Source of the DNA: Chthoniobacterales bacterium
Lineage (GTDB): Bacteria; Verrucomicrobiota; Verrucomicrobiia; Chthoniobacterales; UBA10450
NCBI GenBank assembly: GCA_013695925.1
Contig: JACCZO010000062.1
Coordinates: 1-15,297, forward strand
Direction: 5' to 3'
Length of the DNA stretch: 15,297 bases
Part shown: positions 7,617 to 14,056 of the stretch, one piece after another
Position numbering within the stretch: position 1 is the stretch's first letter
How the letters are laid out: the number at the start of each line of letters is the position of its first letter
The notes under the pieces: model-generated
The model's input: only the letters and a program-made list of their open reading frames with translations
What the model was told of the DNA's origin: nothing
The model's database searches: none
Translations under genes and position numbers: made by a program

Positions 7617-10472
7617 ATGTTGCCCGTTCTTCCAAGCATGAGCGAACGCCGCAAACCCTATCCTTTCGACATCCTCGAGCCCAAGTGGCAGGCCATCTGG
7701 GAGCAGAGAATTGCGTTTCACGCCCCAAACCCGGGCGAGCCGGGTTTCGATCCGGCGCGGCCGAAATACTACGTGCTCGACATGTTCCCCTACCCGAGCG
7801 GCTCGGGATTGCACGTCGGCCATCCCGAGGGCTACACCGCGACTGATATCGTGGCGCGCTACAAACGTTTTCGCGGTTTCAATGTCCTCCATCCGATCGG
7901 CTGGGATGCGTTTGGATTGCCGGCGGAGCAGTATGCGATCCGCACCGGGCAGCATCCCGAGGTCACGACCCGCCAGAATATCGCGCACTTTAAGAAGCAG
8001 CTGAAACGGATTGGGTTTTCCTACGACTGGGAACGTGAAGTCAGCACGGCGGATGCACGTTTCTTCCGTTGGACGCAATGGATTTTCCTTCAGATCTACC
8101 AGAGCTGGTTTAATCCCGAGACGAAACGCGCGGAGCCGATCGCCACCTACACGGGCGACGATCCCGACAGCGTCCGTCTGGCCTACGTCGCGGAGGTACC
8201 GGTCAACTGGTGTCCCGAGCTCGGCACCGTCCTGGCCAATGAAGAAGTCATCGACGGCAAAAGCGAGGTCGGCGGGTTCCCGGTCGTTAGGCGCCCGATG
8301 CGGCAATGGATGTTGCGCATCACCGCCTACGCCGAGCGACTGATCGACGAGCTCGAGCCGCTTGATTGGCCCGAGGGGATCAAGCTTCTGCAGCGCAACT
8401 GGATTGGGAAAAGCACCGGCGCCGAGGTGCGGTTCGCGGTAGCGGAAAGCGACGACGTCATCGCCGTTTTCACCACCCGGCCGGATACGCTTTACGGTGC
8501 CACCTACATGGTCCTCGCGCCGGAGAACCCGCTCGTCGATCGCCTCACGACTAACGAACAGCAAGCAGCGGTCTCCGCTTACCGTGCCCAGGTCTCGGCC
8601 AAGAGCGATCTCGAGCGGACCGACTTGGCGAAGGACAAAAGCGGCGTCTTCACCGGCGCTTATGCCATCAATCCCGCGAACGGCGAGCGGATCCCGATCT
8701 GGACCGCCGATTACGTGCTGATGGGCTACGGCACGGGGGCGATCATGGCCGTGCCGGCGCACGACGAGCGGGACCTTGAATTTGCAAACAGGTACGGACT
8801 GGAGATCAGGGAAGTTGTGGCCAGCGGAGCGGTTTCCCCTCCGGGGAGCGCACGCGCCTCGCGTGCTGTTTCCGGCGCCCTCGCCGGAAAATCCTCTGGC
8901 GGCGCTGCAGATCTCGCGGGCGAGGCGCCCGCTCCAGCACGCGAGGCGCGTGCGCTCCCCAGGCTGGAAGACGGAGTGGCCATCAATTCCCCGCTCATCG
9001 ACGGGCTCGCAACTCCAGAAGCAAAAAAGCGGATCACCTCCTTGCTGGAGGAAAAGGGACTCGGCCGGCGCACGATCAATTACAAACTGCACGACTGGCT
9101 TTTCTCGCGCCAACGCTATTGGGGCGAGCCGTTCCCGATCGTCTGGCAGCAGGGGAAACACCGCGCCATCCACGAGAGCGAGCTGCCGCTGGTTCCGCCG
9201 CCGCTGGACGATTTCAAGCCGACGGGCACGGGCGAGCCTCCCCTCGCCCGGGCGAAGGATTGGGTCCGCTACTCAGACACCGCCACGCGAGAACTCAACA
9301 CGATGCCGCAATGGGCCGGCTCCTGTTGGTACTACCTGCGCTTTTGTGATCCGGGGAACGAGGAGCGCTTCGTCGGGGCAGCACCTGAACGCTACTGGAT
9401 GGGGAGCGGAAACGACGAAGCTCAAAACGAGATTAGCCATTCGGCGCAGCCGGGCGGCGTCGACCTCTATGTTGGCGGGACCGAGCACGCCGTCCTCCAT
9501 CTGCTTTACGCCAGATTCTGGCACAAGGTGCTCTTCGATCTCGGCCACCTCTCGACGGGCGAACCATTCCAGCGGCTGGTGAACCAAGGCATTATTCTCG
9601 GCGAGGACGGCCGCAAAATGTCGAAACGCTGGGGGAACGTGATCGATCCCCTCGATGTGATCGCGGAATACGGCGCCGATGCTTTCCGCTGCTACGAGAT
9701 GTTCATGGGCCCGCTGGAGCAGATGAAGCCCTGGAGCATGACCGGGGTGGAAGGCGTTGCGCGCTTCCTGGCGCGGGTCTGGCGGCTGGCGACGGAGGAA
9801 AACCAGGAGGGCGAATGGGCGCTCTCGGCCGCGGTGCAGGAGGTCGAGCCAACCCGCGCGCATCTGAAGGTGATCCACGCCACGATCAAAAAGGTGAGCG
9901 AAGACATCGAGGCGCTTTCCTTCAACACCGCCATCGCCCAGATGATGATTTTCGTAAACGCCTTCACTTCTCCTCCGGGGAGCGCCCGCGCCTCGCGCGC
10001 TGGAGCTGGCGCCTCGCCTGCGACGGCCCGGCCCGGTTCCCTCCCAGGCGGAACGTTTCCGGCGAGGGTGCCGGAAACAGCGGGCGAGGCGCCCGCGCTC
10101 CCCGGAGTTTCCCGCTCCGTGCCGGTGGCGGCGTTACGCACGTTGCTCGTGCTGCTCAATCCATTCGCCCCGCACCTGACTTCGGAGCTTTGGGAACGCT
10201 TAGGCGAGCGCTTTCCGATCACGCCTAACGAGATCACCGGCCAGCCGTGGCCCGACTACCAGCCGGAATTTCTGGTCGAGGACGAGGTGGAAATCGCCTT
10301 GCAGGTCAATGGCAAGGTGCGCGATCGAATCATGGTCCCGATCGGTGCCGGCAAAGCCGAGCTCGAGGCCCTCGCCCGCGCCAACCCCCGGGTGCAGGAA
10401 TTCATCGCCGGCAAGACCGTGCGCAAGGTCGTGGCCGTGGAAAAGAAGCTTGTCAACGTGGTCGCAACCTAG
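7617..10472 (+). CDS. leuS: Leucyl-tRNA synthetase with two repeat-derived in-frame insertions
   Basis: A class I aminoacyl-tRNA synthetase that charges tRNA-Leu in the cytoplasm. Motifs (numbered from 7617): YPSGSGLHVGH, the HIGH-type site, near residues 59-69; WDAFGLPAEQYA; the editing-domain motifs TTRPDTLYG and MAVPAHDERD; NYKLHDWLFSRQRYWGEP; and KMSKR at 667-671. The C-terminal tail is VNGKVRDRI. At 951 aa it is long. Removing two Ala/Arg/Pro-rich stretches (residues about 408-449 and 786-830) leaves about 864 aa, normal for the family. Both stretches are encoded by palindromic repeats in phase and replace naturally variable loops, one near the end of the CP1 editing domain, one in the anticodon-binding domain. 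ATG 7638 (MSERRKPYPF) is an equally good or better start. mscL follows after 12 bp. Confidence 0.97.
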   Translation: MLPVLPSMSERRKPYPFDILEPKWQAIWEQRIAFHAPNPGEPGFDPARPKYYVLDMFPYPSGSGLHVGHPEGYTATDIVARYKRFRGFNVLHPIGWDAFGLPAEQYAIRTGQHPEVTTRQNIAHFKKQLKRIGFSYDWEREVSTADARFFRWTQWIFLQIYQSWFNPETKRAEPIATYTGDDPDSVRLAYVAEVPVNWCPELGTVLANEEVIDGKSEVGGFPVVRRPMRQWMLRITAYAERLIDELEPLDWPEGIKLLQRNWIGKSTGAEVRFAVAESDDVIAVFTTRPDTLYGATYMVLAPENPLVDRLTTNEQQAAVSAYRAQVSAKSDLERTDLAKDKSGVFTGAYAINPANGERIPIWTADYVLMGYGTGAIMAVPAHDERDLEFANRYGLEIREVVASGAVSPPGSARASRAVSGALAGKSSGGAADLAGEAPAPAREARALPRLEDGVAINSPLIDGLATPEAKKRITSLLEEKGLGRRTINYKLHDWLFSRQRYWGEPFPIVWQQGKHRAIHESELPLVPPPLDDFKPTGTGEPPLARAKDWVRYSDTATRELNTMPQWAGSCWYYLRFCDPGNEERFVGAAPERYWMGSGNDEAQNEISHSAQPGGVDLYVGGTEHAVLHLLYARFWHKVLFDLGHLSTGEPFQRLVNQGIILGEDGRKMSKRWGNVIDPLDVIAEYGADAFRCYEMFMGPLEQMKPWSMTGVEGVARFLARVWRLATEENQEGEWALSAAVQEVEPTRAHLKVIHATIKKVSEDIEALSFNTAIAQMMIFVNAFTSPPGSARASRAGAGASPATARPGSLPGGTFPARVPETAGEAPALPGVSRSVPVAALRTLLVLLNPFAPHLTSELWERLGERFPITPNEITGQPWPDYQPEFLVEDEVEIALQVNGKVRDRIMVPIGAGKAELEALARANPRVQEFIAGKTVRKVVAVEKKLVNVVAT
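8839..8964 (+). repeat. Palindromic repeat inserted in frame in leuS (copy 1)
   Basis: The outer arms 8843-8867 and 8936-8960 are perfect 25-bp inverted repeats starting GGGGAGCGCACGCG. Inside lie triloop hairpins GCACGCG-CCT-CGCGTGC (8850-8866), GCGGGCG-AGG-CGCCCGC (8916-8932) and GCACGCG-AGG-CGCGTGC (8937-8953), plus TTTCCGGCG-CCCT-CGCCGGAAA (8869-8890). The span is about 126 bp, 42 codons, with no stop in the leuS frame. It encodes PPGSARASRA...EARALP. The outer boundary is inferred by analogy with copy 2. Confidence 0.9.
9973..10107 (-). repeat. Palindromic repeat inserted in frame in leuS (copy 2, opposite orientation)
   Basis: CTCCGGGGAG (9973-9982) is the exact reverse complement of 10098-10107, giving a 135-bp element, exactly 45 codons. 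The right half, reverse-complemented, matches the left half of copy 1 with 5 differences in 48 bases, so the two copies are inverted relative to each other. Internal hairpins are GCGGGCG-AGG-CGCCCGC (10080-10096) and TTTCCGGC...GCCGGAAA (10056-10077). It encodes PPGSARASRAGAGASPA...GEAPALPG without a stop. Confidence 0.9.
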
Positions 10473-10484
10473 AACGCTGGCCCC

Positions 10485-10928
10485 ATGCTCAAGGACTTTA
10501 AGGAGTTCGCGATCAAAGGGAACGCGGTCGATCTCGCCGTCGGCGTTATCATTGGCGCTGCTTTCGGCGGGATCGTGACTTCGTTAGTCAAGGACATCCT
10601 CATGCCGCCCGTCAGCCTGTTGACCGGCGGCCTGGATTTCACCAATAAATTCGTCGTCCTGAAAGCCGGCGCGAACGGATTGACCGGTTTCGCCACCCCC
10701 GCCCAAGCCGCAGCCGCGGGAGCGGTGACTTGGAATTACGGAAATTTCGTCACTCTTCTCATCAACTTCATCATCGTGGCGGTTTGTATATTTCTCGTCG
10801 TCCGGGCGATGAACAACCTGAAGCGGCCCGCCCCCGACGCGCCGGCTACGGCCAAGGATTGCCCTGCCTGCACGATGTCGATCCCGATCAAGGCGGTGCG
10901 CTGCCCGCATTGCACGACCGAGCTGTGA
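10485..10928 (+). CDS. mscL: Large-conductance mechanosensitive channel with C-terminal zinc-ribbon-like tail
   Basis: A homopentameric inner-membrane channel that opens under membrane tension to release solutes on hypo-osmotic shock. The N-terminus MLKDFKEFAIKGNAVDLAVGVIIGAAFGGIVTSLVKDILMPP is the classic MscL amphipathic helix plus TM1 with its small-residue gate. TM2 is NFVTLLINFIIVAVCIFLVVRAMN. The 147-aa length is usual. The C-terminus replaces part of the cytoplasmic helix bundle by C126-P-A-C129 ... C140-P-H-C143, a likely zinc ribbon, seen in a subset of MscL proteins from other phyla but absent in E. coli. The ATG lies 12 bp after the leuS stop, so co-transcription is likely. No clear ribosome site is seen. 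A triple hairpin repeat begins right at the stop codon. Confidence 0.95.
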   Translation: MLKDFKEFAIKGNAVDLAVGVIIGAAFGGIVTSLVKDILMPPVSLLTGGLDFTNKFVVLKAGANGLTGFATPAQAAAAGAVTWNYGNFVTLLINFIIVAVCIFLVVRAMNNLKRPAPDAPATAKDCPACTMSIPIKAVRCPHCTTEL

Positions 10929-11015
10929 TGTAGACGTCGCCCTGTGGGCGACGCGGAAGTTGCTTCCGTCCGCAGAAATCAACACCCGCGCTTCGCAGAG
11001 CGAAGCGTCTCTACA
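10929..11015. repeat. Triple triloop-hairpin repeat bounded by TGTAGACG / CGTCTCTACA
   Basis: Three perfect hairpins in a row, each with a three-base loop: CGTCGCCC-TGT-GGGCGACG (10935-10953), CGGAAG-TTG-CTTCCG (10954-10968) and CGCTTCGC-AGA-GCGAAGCG (10989-11007). The ends TGTAGACG (10929-) and CGTCTCTACA (-11015) are near inverted copies, so the unit is 87 bp, close to the 89 bp of the repeat at 13256. It lies between convergent mscL and the phosphoesterase gene, and the latter's last codons and stop fall inside it. It may end both transcripts, though no T-tract is present. Confidence 0.8.
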
Positions 11016-11683
11016 CGCAAGACTCGCCGCGGCGTACAGAGCCAGACCTGGCTCTCATCGTTGTCCGGCCAGGTGACGCCACCCGCCCAGGGTGAAAAGG
11101 CGGGCAGAATCCAGCGCCGCAGTGTCGCTGTCTCCTGTTGCACGAAGGCTGGGAACTTCAGGCGCAGGCCGGCCCCGTCGGTGATGTTCGCGGCGGGATG
11201 ATAATGGCCAATGATGCAAATGCGCTCGGTCGCCTCGGGTTCACAATGCCCGTGCTGGAAGACGAAGTCCGGCGTCTCCCAGCGTGGCGCAAACTCGATC
11301 GCTCGCGCCACCAGCCGGTCGTGATTCCCGGCCAGGGCAATCACTTCGCAGCGAGCGCGCAGCCGGACGAGAAGCTCCTGCGCGGCGGCGGTGGACGCTT
11401 TGTCGTGCACGAGATCGCCCACGATAATCAACTGGCGCGGTTGATACTCCCCCAGTAACTCGAGCAGGCGATCCTCGACCGAGCTCATGCCCCACAACGG
11501 CATGAGCCGGCCCGCCGCGCGCTGGCTCAGCTCGTAGCCGAAGTGCAAATCGGCCACGGCCAGCCATTTTTCGGTGTCGTGAAAAAGCGCCAGACGCCCG
11601 TCCAAAACGACGTTAGGGGCAATGGCGACGCGGCCGGCAGCGGTGACGGGCATGAATCTGGCTCGGAAATTATCGGTTGCCAT
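10979..11683 (-). CDS. PdeM-like metallophosphoesterase
   Basis: A calcineurin-like metallophosphoesterase resembling the PdeM group (ligase-associated DNA-damage-response phosphoesterase). Metal-binding motifs appear in order: VADLHFG (D-x-H), IIVGDLVHD (GDxxH), LAGNHDR (GNHD), FQHGH and IIGHYHP (GHxH). The C-terminal LKFPAF and ILPAFSPWAGG match the PdeM style. The partner genes usually found with PdeM (ATP-dependent ligase LigD/Lig, exonuclease, helicase) are not in this window, so a DNA-repair role is only inferred. The frame is open to 11839, but that would overlap the divergent lipoprotein gene, so I use ATG 11683 (MATDNFRARF, 234 aa). ATG 11653 (MPVTAAGRV, 224 aa) is as likely. The last dozen codons (about ETLRSAKRGC) come from the palindromic repeat at 10929-11015. 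Confidence 0.82.
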   Translation of the reverse strand: MATDNFRARFMPVTAAGRVAIAPNVVLDGRLALFHDTEKWLAVADLHFGYELSQRAAGRLMPLWGMSSVEDRLLELLGEYQPRQLIIVGDLVHDKASTAAAQELLVRLRARCEVIALAGNHDRLVARAIEFAPRWETPDFVFQHGHCEPEATERICIIGHYHPAANITDGAGLRLKFPAFVQQETATLRRWILPAFSPWAGGVTWPDNDESQVWLCTPRRVLRVETLRSAKRGC

Positions 11684-11720
11684 CGCCGGCTTCAACCAGT
11701 AAGCAGGCGACTTCAGCCAA

Positions 11721-12221
11721 ATGACCATCTCACTAAGACTTACATTCGTGGCGGCAGTGGCTTTGCTGACCGCCAGTTGCGCGAACCAGCAGCCCATAAG
11801 CTCCACGACCAGCCCCACCCGGATCAGCAAAGTGCGCACGACCGCCTACACCCATACCGAAGCCGGCGGGAGCCGGAACGCCATCGACAAACCGCTCTCG
11901 GGAAAAAATGTCATGAGCGCAGCCTCCGATTGGTCGCGCTGGCCGCTCGGGACAAGATTTAGGGTCGTGAACACGGGCGACGTTTTCCAGATCGACGACT
12001 ACGGGAGCGCCCTCATCGGTACCGCCACGATCGACCTTTACAAGACCAATCGTCTCGCCATGAGCAAGTGGGGTGTGCGCGCGGTGGACATCGATATCCT
12101 CGCGTGGGGCTCCAAAGAAGAGAGCCTCAAAGTGCTCGCGCCGCGCAAGAACAACCGCCGCGTGCGCCAGATGATTCTCGCCCTTTCCAAGGAGGATCGG
12201 CCGGATTTCCGCCAGTTCTAG
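11721..12221 (+). CDS. 3D-domain (RlpA-like barrel) lipoprotein
   Basis: 166 aa. The N-terminus MTISLRLTFVAAVALLTASC is a lipoprotein signal with Cys20 as the lipidation site. After a Ser/Thr-rich linker comes a 3D domain, the double-psi beta-barrel of MltA and Gram-positive 3D proteins. The evidence is VRTTAYTHTEAGG, then WPLGTRFRVVNTG, then FQIDDYGSALIGTATIDLY, with the aspartates that name the domain. Such domains bind or cut peptidoglycan, so an envelope role at the outer membrane is expected, but the catalytic activity is not shown. It is divergent from the phosphoesterase gene with a spacer of only 37-67 bp and runs in the same direction as galE, 46 bp upstream of it, so the two may share a transcript. 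No clear ribosome site. Confidence 0.85.
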   Translation: MTISLRLTFVAAVALLTASCANQQPISSTTSPTRISKVRTTAYTHTEAGGSRNAIDKPLSGKNVMSAASDWSRWPLGTRFRVVNTGDVFQIDDYGSALIGTATIDLYKTNRLAMSKWGVRAVDIDILAWGSKEESLKVLAPRKNNRRVRQMILALSKEDRPDFRQF

Positions 12222-12267
12222 GCGGACTTTCTTTTGACAGCGGCAAGGCCCGCCGCACCTTCCGCGG

Positions 12268-13239
12268 ATGAAAATCTTTGTCGTCGGCGGAGCGGGCTAC
12301 ATCGGAAGCATTTGCGTCGAGCTGCTCCTCGATGAAGGGCACGAGGTCATCGTTTTTGACAACCTGACCGAGGGCCATCGCCGGGCGATCGACGAGCGGG
12401 CCGCCTTCATCGGCGGCGATCTCGCGCGCCGGGAAGAAATCAACCGCGCTCTGCAGGAGACCAAACCCGAAGCGGTCATGCATTTCGCCGCCAATGCGCT
12501 GGTCGGCGAGTCGATGCAGAATCCGTCGAAATATTTCCGCAACAACGTCTGTTCCGCGCTCAACCTGCTCGACGCCATGCTCGAGGCGGACGTAAACCGG
12601 TTCGTCTTTTCGTCGACCTGCGCCACCTTCGGCCCTCCCGAGCGGGTCCCGATCGACGAGACCCTTCCTCAGCGCCCGATCAATCCCTACGGCGAATCCA
12701 AGCTCATGTTCGAAAAGATCCTGCGCTGGTATGACGAAATTCACGGACTGAAGTTCGTCGCTCTGCGCTATTTCAATGCCGCCGGCGCGACCGCAAAGTT
12801 CGGCGAAGATCACCGCTGCGAAACGCACCTCATTCCGAATGTTCTCAAGGTCGCTCTCGGCCAAAAGCCACATGTGGAAATCTACGGGACCGATTACGAG
12901 ACCCCCGATGGCACCTGCATTCGGGACTACATCCACATCCTCGATCTTTCTCGCGCCCACATCCTCGCGCTCGGCGCGAAAGAAAGCGCCGTCTACAATC
13001 TCGGGACCGGTGGCGGAGCGAGCGTGCGGGAGGTGATCGACGTTTGCCGCGAGGTCACCGGGAAGGACATTCCCGTGGTCGAGAAACCGCGCCGCCCGGG
13101 CGATCCGCCGCGGCTCATCGCCGCTTCCGAGAAGATCAAACGCGAGCTTGGTTGGAAACCGGAGTTCGAAGACATCCGCGCTATCATCGAGAGCGCCTGG
13201 AAGTGGCATCTGAAATTTCCCAACGGTTACGGCGACTAA
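12268..13239 (+). CDS. galE: UDP-glucose 4-epimerase
   Basis: An extended short-chain dehydrogenase/reductase that interconverts UDP-glucose and UDP-galactose with bound NAD, supplying galactose for polysaccharide and LPS. It starts MKIFVVGGAGYIGS (GxxGxxG NAD-binding loop), followed by FDNLTEGHR, GDLARR, HFAANALVGES, SSTCATFG and the catalytic pair Tyr141/Lys145 in NPYGESK. Then come ALRYFNAAGA, HLIPNVLKVALG, GTDYETPDGTCIRDYIH and YNLGTGGGASVREV. At 323 aa it has the usual length. Together these are diagnostic of GalE rather than of dTDP-glucose dehydratases. It lies 46 bp downstream of the 3D-domain lipoprotein gene and is followed by an 89-bp inverted repeat. Confidence 0.96.
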   Translation: MKIFVVGGAGYIGSICVELLLDEGHEVIVFDNLTEGHRRAIDERAAFIGGDLARREEINRALQETKPEAVMHFAANALVGESMQNPSKYFRNNVCSALNLLDAMLEADVNRFVFSSTCATFGPPERVPIDETLPQRPINPYGESKLMFEKILRWYDEIHGLKFVALRYFNAAGATAKFGEDHRCETHLIPNVLKVALGQKPHVEIYGTDYETPDGTCIRDYIHILDLSRAHILALGAKESAVYNLGTGGGASVREVIDVCREVTGKDIPVVEKPRRPGDPPRLIAASEKIKRELGWKPEFEDIRAIIESAWKWHLKFPNGYGD

Positions 13240-13255
13240 ACGCGCCCGCTTCCAC

Positions 13256-13344
13256 CGGTAGGGCGAGACTCCGTCGAGCCGGGGAGTGCGTGCGGCTACA
13301 AATAGATCATCTTCCCCCCAGCTCGACGGAGTCTCGCCCTACCG
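13256..13344. repeat. 89-bp inverted repeat with perfect 24-bp arms
   Basis: Arms 13256-13279 and 13321-13344 are exact reverse complements (core GTAGGGCGAGACTCCGTCGA), separated by 41 bp that themselves hold GGGGAG and CTTCCCCC plus GGCTAC. It lies between convergent galE and the Thr-rich protein gene. It is a likely dispersed repeat of the same GTAG-bounded kind as the one at 10929-11015. It may act as a terminator for galE but has no T-tract. Confidence 0.85.
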
Positions 13345-13370
13345 ACAACGGGGGAAAGTGTCGCGGGCCC

Positions 13371-13407
13371 GAAAAGAAAACGCCCGCGGACACACGGTCC
13401 ACGGGCG
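13371..13407 (-). terminator. Rho-independent terminator of the Thr-rich protein gene
   Basis: On the minus strand, CGCCCGTGGACC (from 13407) pairs with GTCCGCGGGCG (to 13381) around a short GTGT loop with one mismatch. It is followed at once by TTTTCTTTTC (13380-13371). It lies 35 bp past the stop of the minus-strand gene at 13442-13912. This is the only textbook intrinsic terminator in the window. Confidence 0.85.
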
Positions 13408-13441
13408 CTTCAGATTAAACGATCCTGCCGAACCCGACTCG

Positions 13442-13912
13442 TTAGGGAGTCGTGGTCGTCGTGGTCGTGGTCTCCTTCTTATAATAGGAGATCGGTTTTT
13501 CCAGTGTCACCTTCGAGATGACCATGCGATCGCCTTCCTTGACGTAGGTGTAGCGCACCGGCATGTCGGGCTTTAGCATCGACATCTCGACCGTGGCGCC
13601 CGTCGGGTCGACCACGGTGGTGTTTTTGCTGTAGTAATACTTCACCGGCTCCGTGCTCGTCTCCGAGCGGAACATGATGTAGTCCGATCCCGGCGTATAG
13701 GTCGTGATCGTTCCCGTGCCGTCGAGCGTGCTCGAGGTCGTCGTCGCACTGGTGCTGCCGGTCGTCGTGCCGGTAGTGACCGAAGTCCCCGTGGTGACAC
13801 CGGCGTTGGGGTCCGTGGTCACAGTGGTGGAAGTTTGCGCAAGAGCAGTTCCCAGGGTGAGGGCGCAGACGGCGCCGACTGCCAATAATTTTGTGAATGT
13901 GTTTTGTTTCAT
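13442..13912 (-). CDS. Secreted Thr-rich protein of unknown function
   Basis: 156 aa. A clear Sec signal peptide, MKQNTFTKLLAVGAVCALTL..., with cleavage expected after ALA at residue 25. The mature part opens with a low-complexity Thr/Ser/Gly segment (about residues 26-68). A compact region follows (SDYIMFRSETSTEPVKYYYSK, then VVDPTGATVEMSMLKPDMPVRYTY, then RMVISKVTLEKP) that looks like a small beta domain. It ends in KKE followed by eight Thr and Pro. I recognise no named family. The start is well supported: AAAGGA lies 6 bases before the ATG, the best ribosome site in the window. An intrinsic terminator follows. Its TAA stop overlaps a TCGTTAGG octamer. Extracytoplasmic location is expected; the role is unknown. 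It is divergent from hisS. Confidence 0.85.
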   Translation of the reverse strand: MKQNTFTKLLAVGAVCALTLGTALAQTSTTVTTDPNAGVTTGTSVTTGTTTGSTSATTTSSTLDGTGTITTYTPGSDYIMFRSETSTEPVKYYYSKNTTVVDPTGATVEMSMLKPDMPVRYTYVKEGDRMVISKVTLEKPISYYKKETTTTTTTTP

Positions 13913-14056
13913 GTTTGTCCTTTGGTTTTGTTGAACGGATGATCTCCGTCGTGTTTCAGTCCGACTCGACCCAGCCGTCGTTTATTCACCACCACTTCGT
14001 AAGTAGACCGAAGCGCGGTTGCATGCCCCGTTAACGAACATTGCTATCTTTCACTG

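Noticed and set aside
7494..9173. 559-codon open frame on the minus strand
   Set aside because: Antisense to leuS, Arg/Gly/Asp-rich without any domain; a high-GC shadow.
8839..10107. Frameshift or assembly error in leuS
   Set aside because: Reading frame and family motifs are intact before, between and after the insertions, and both inserts are ordered palindromes in phase.
10929..11015. CRISPR array
   Set aside because: The repeated units differ in sequence and are hairpins, with no regular identical repeats and spacers.
11684..11839. N-terminal extension of the phosphoesterase
   Set aside because: It would be antisense to the lipoprotein signal of the divergent gene and has no match to the family N-terminus.
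12234..12262. TTGACA upstream of galE as a -35 promoter box
   Set aside because: The hexamer 17 bases later is ACCTTC, a poor -10, and it would leave almost no leader before the ATG.
12127..13209. 360-codon open frame on the minus strand
   Set aside because: Antisense to galE, which has all family motifs; composition is that of a shadow frame.
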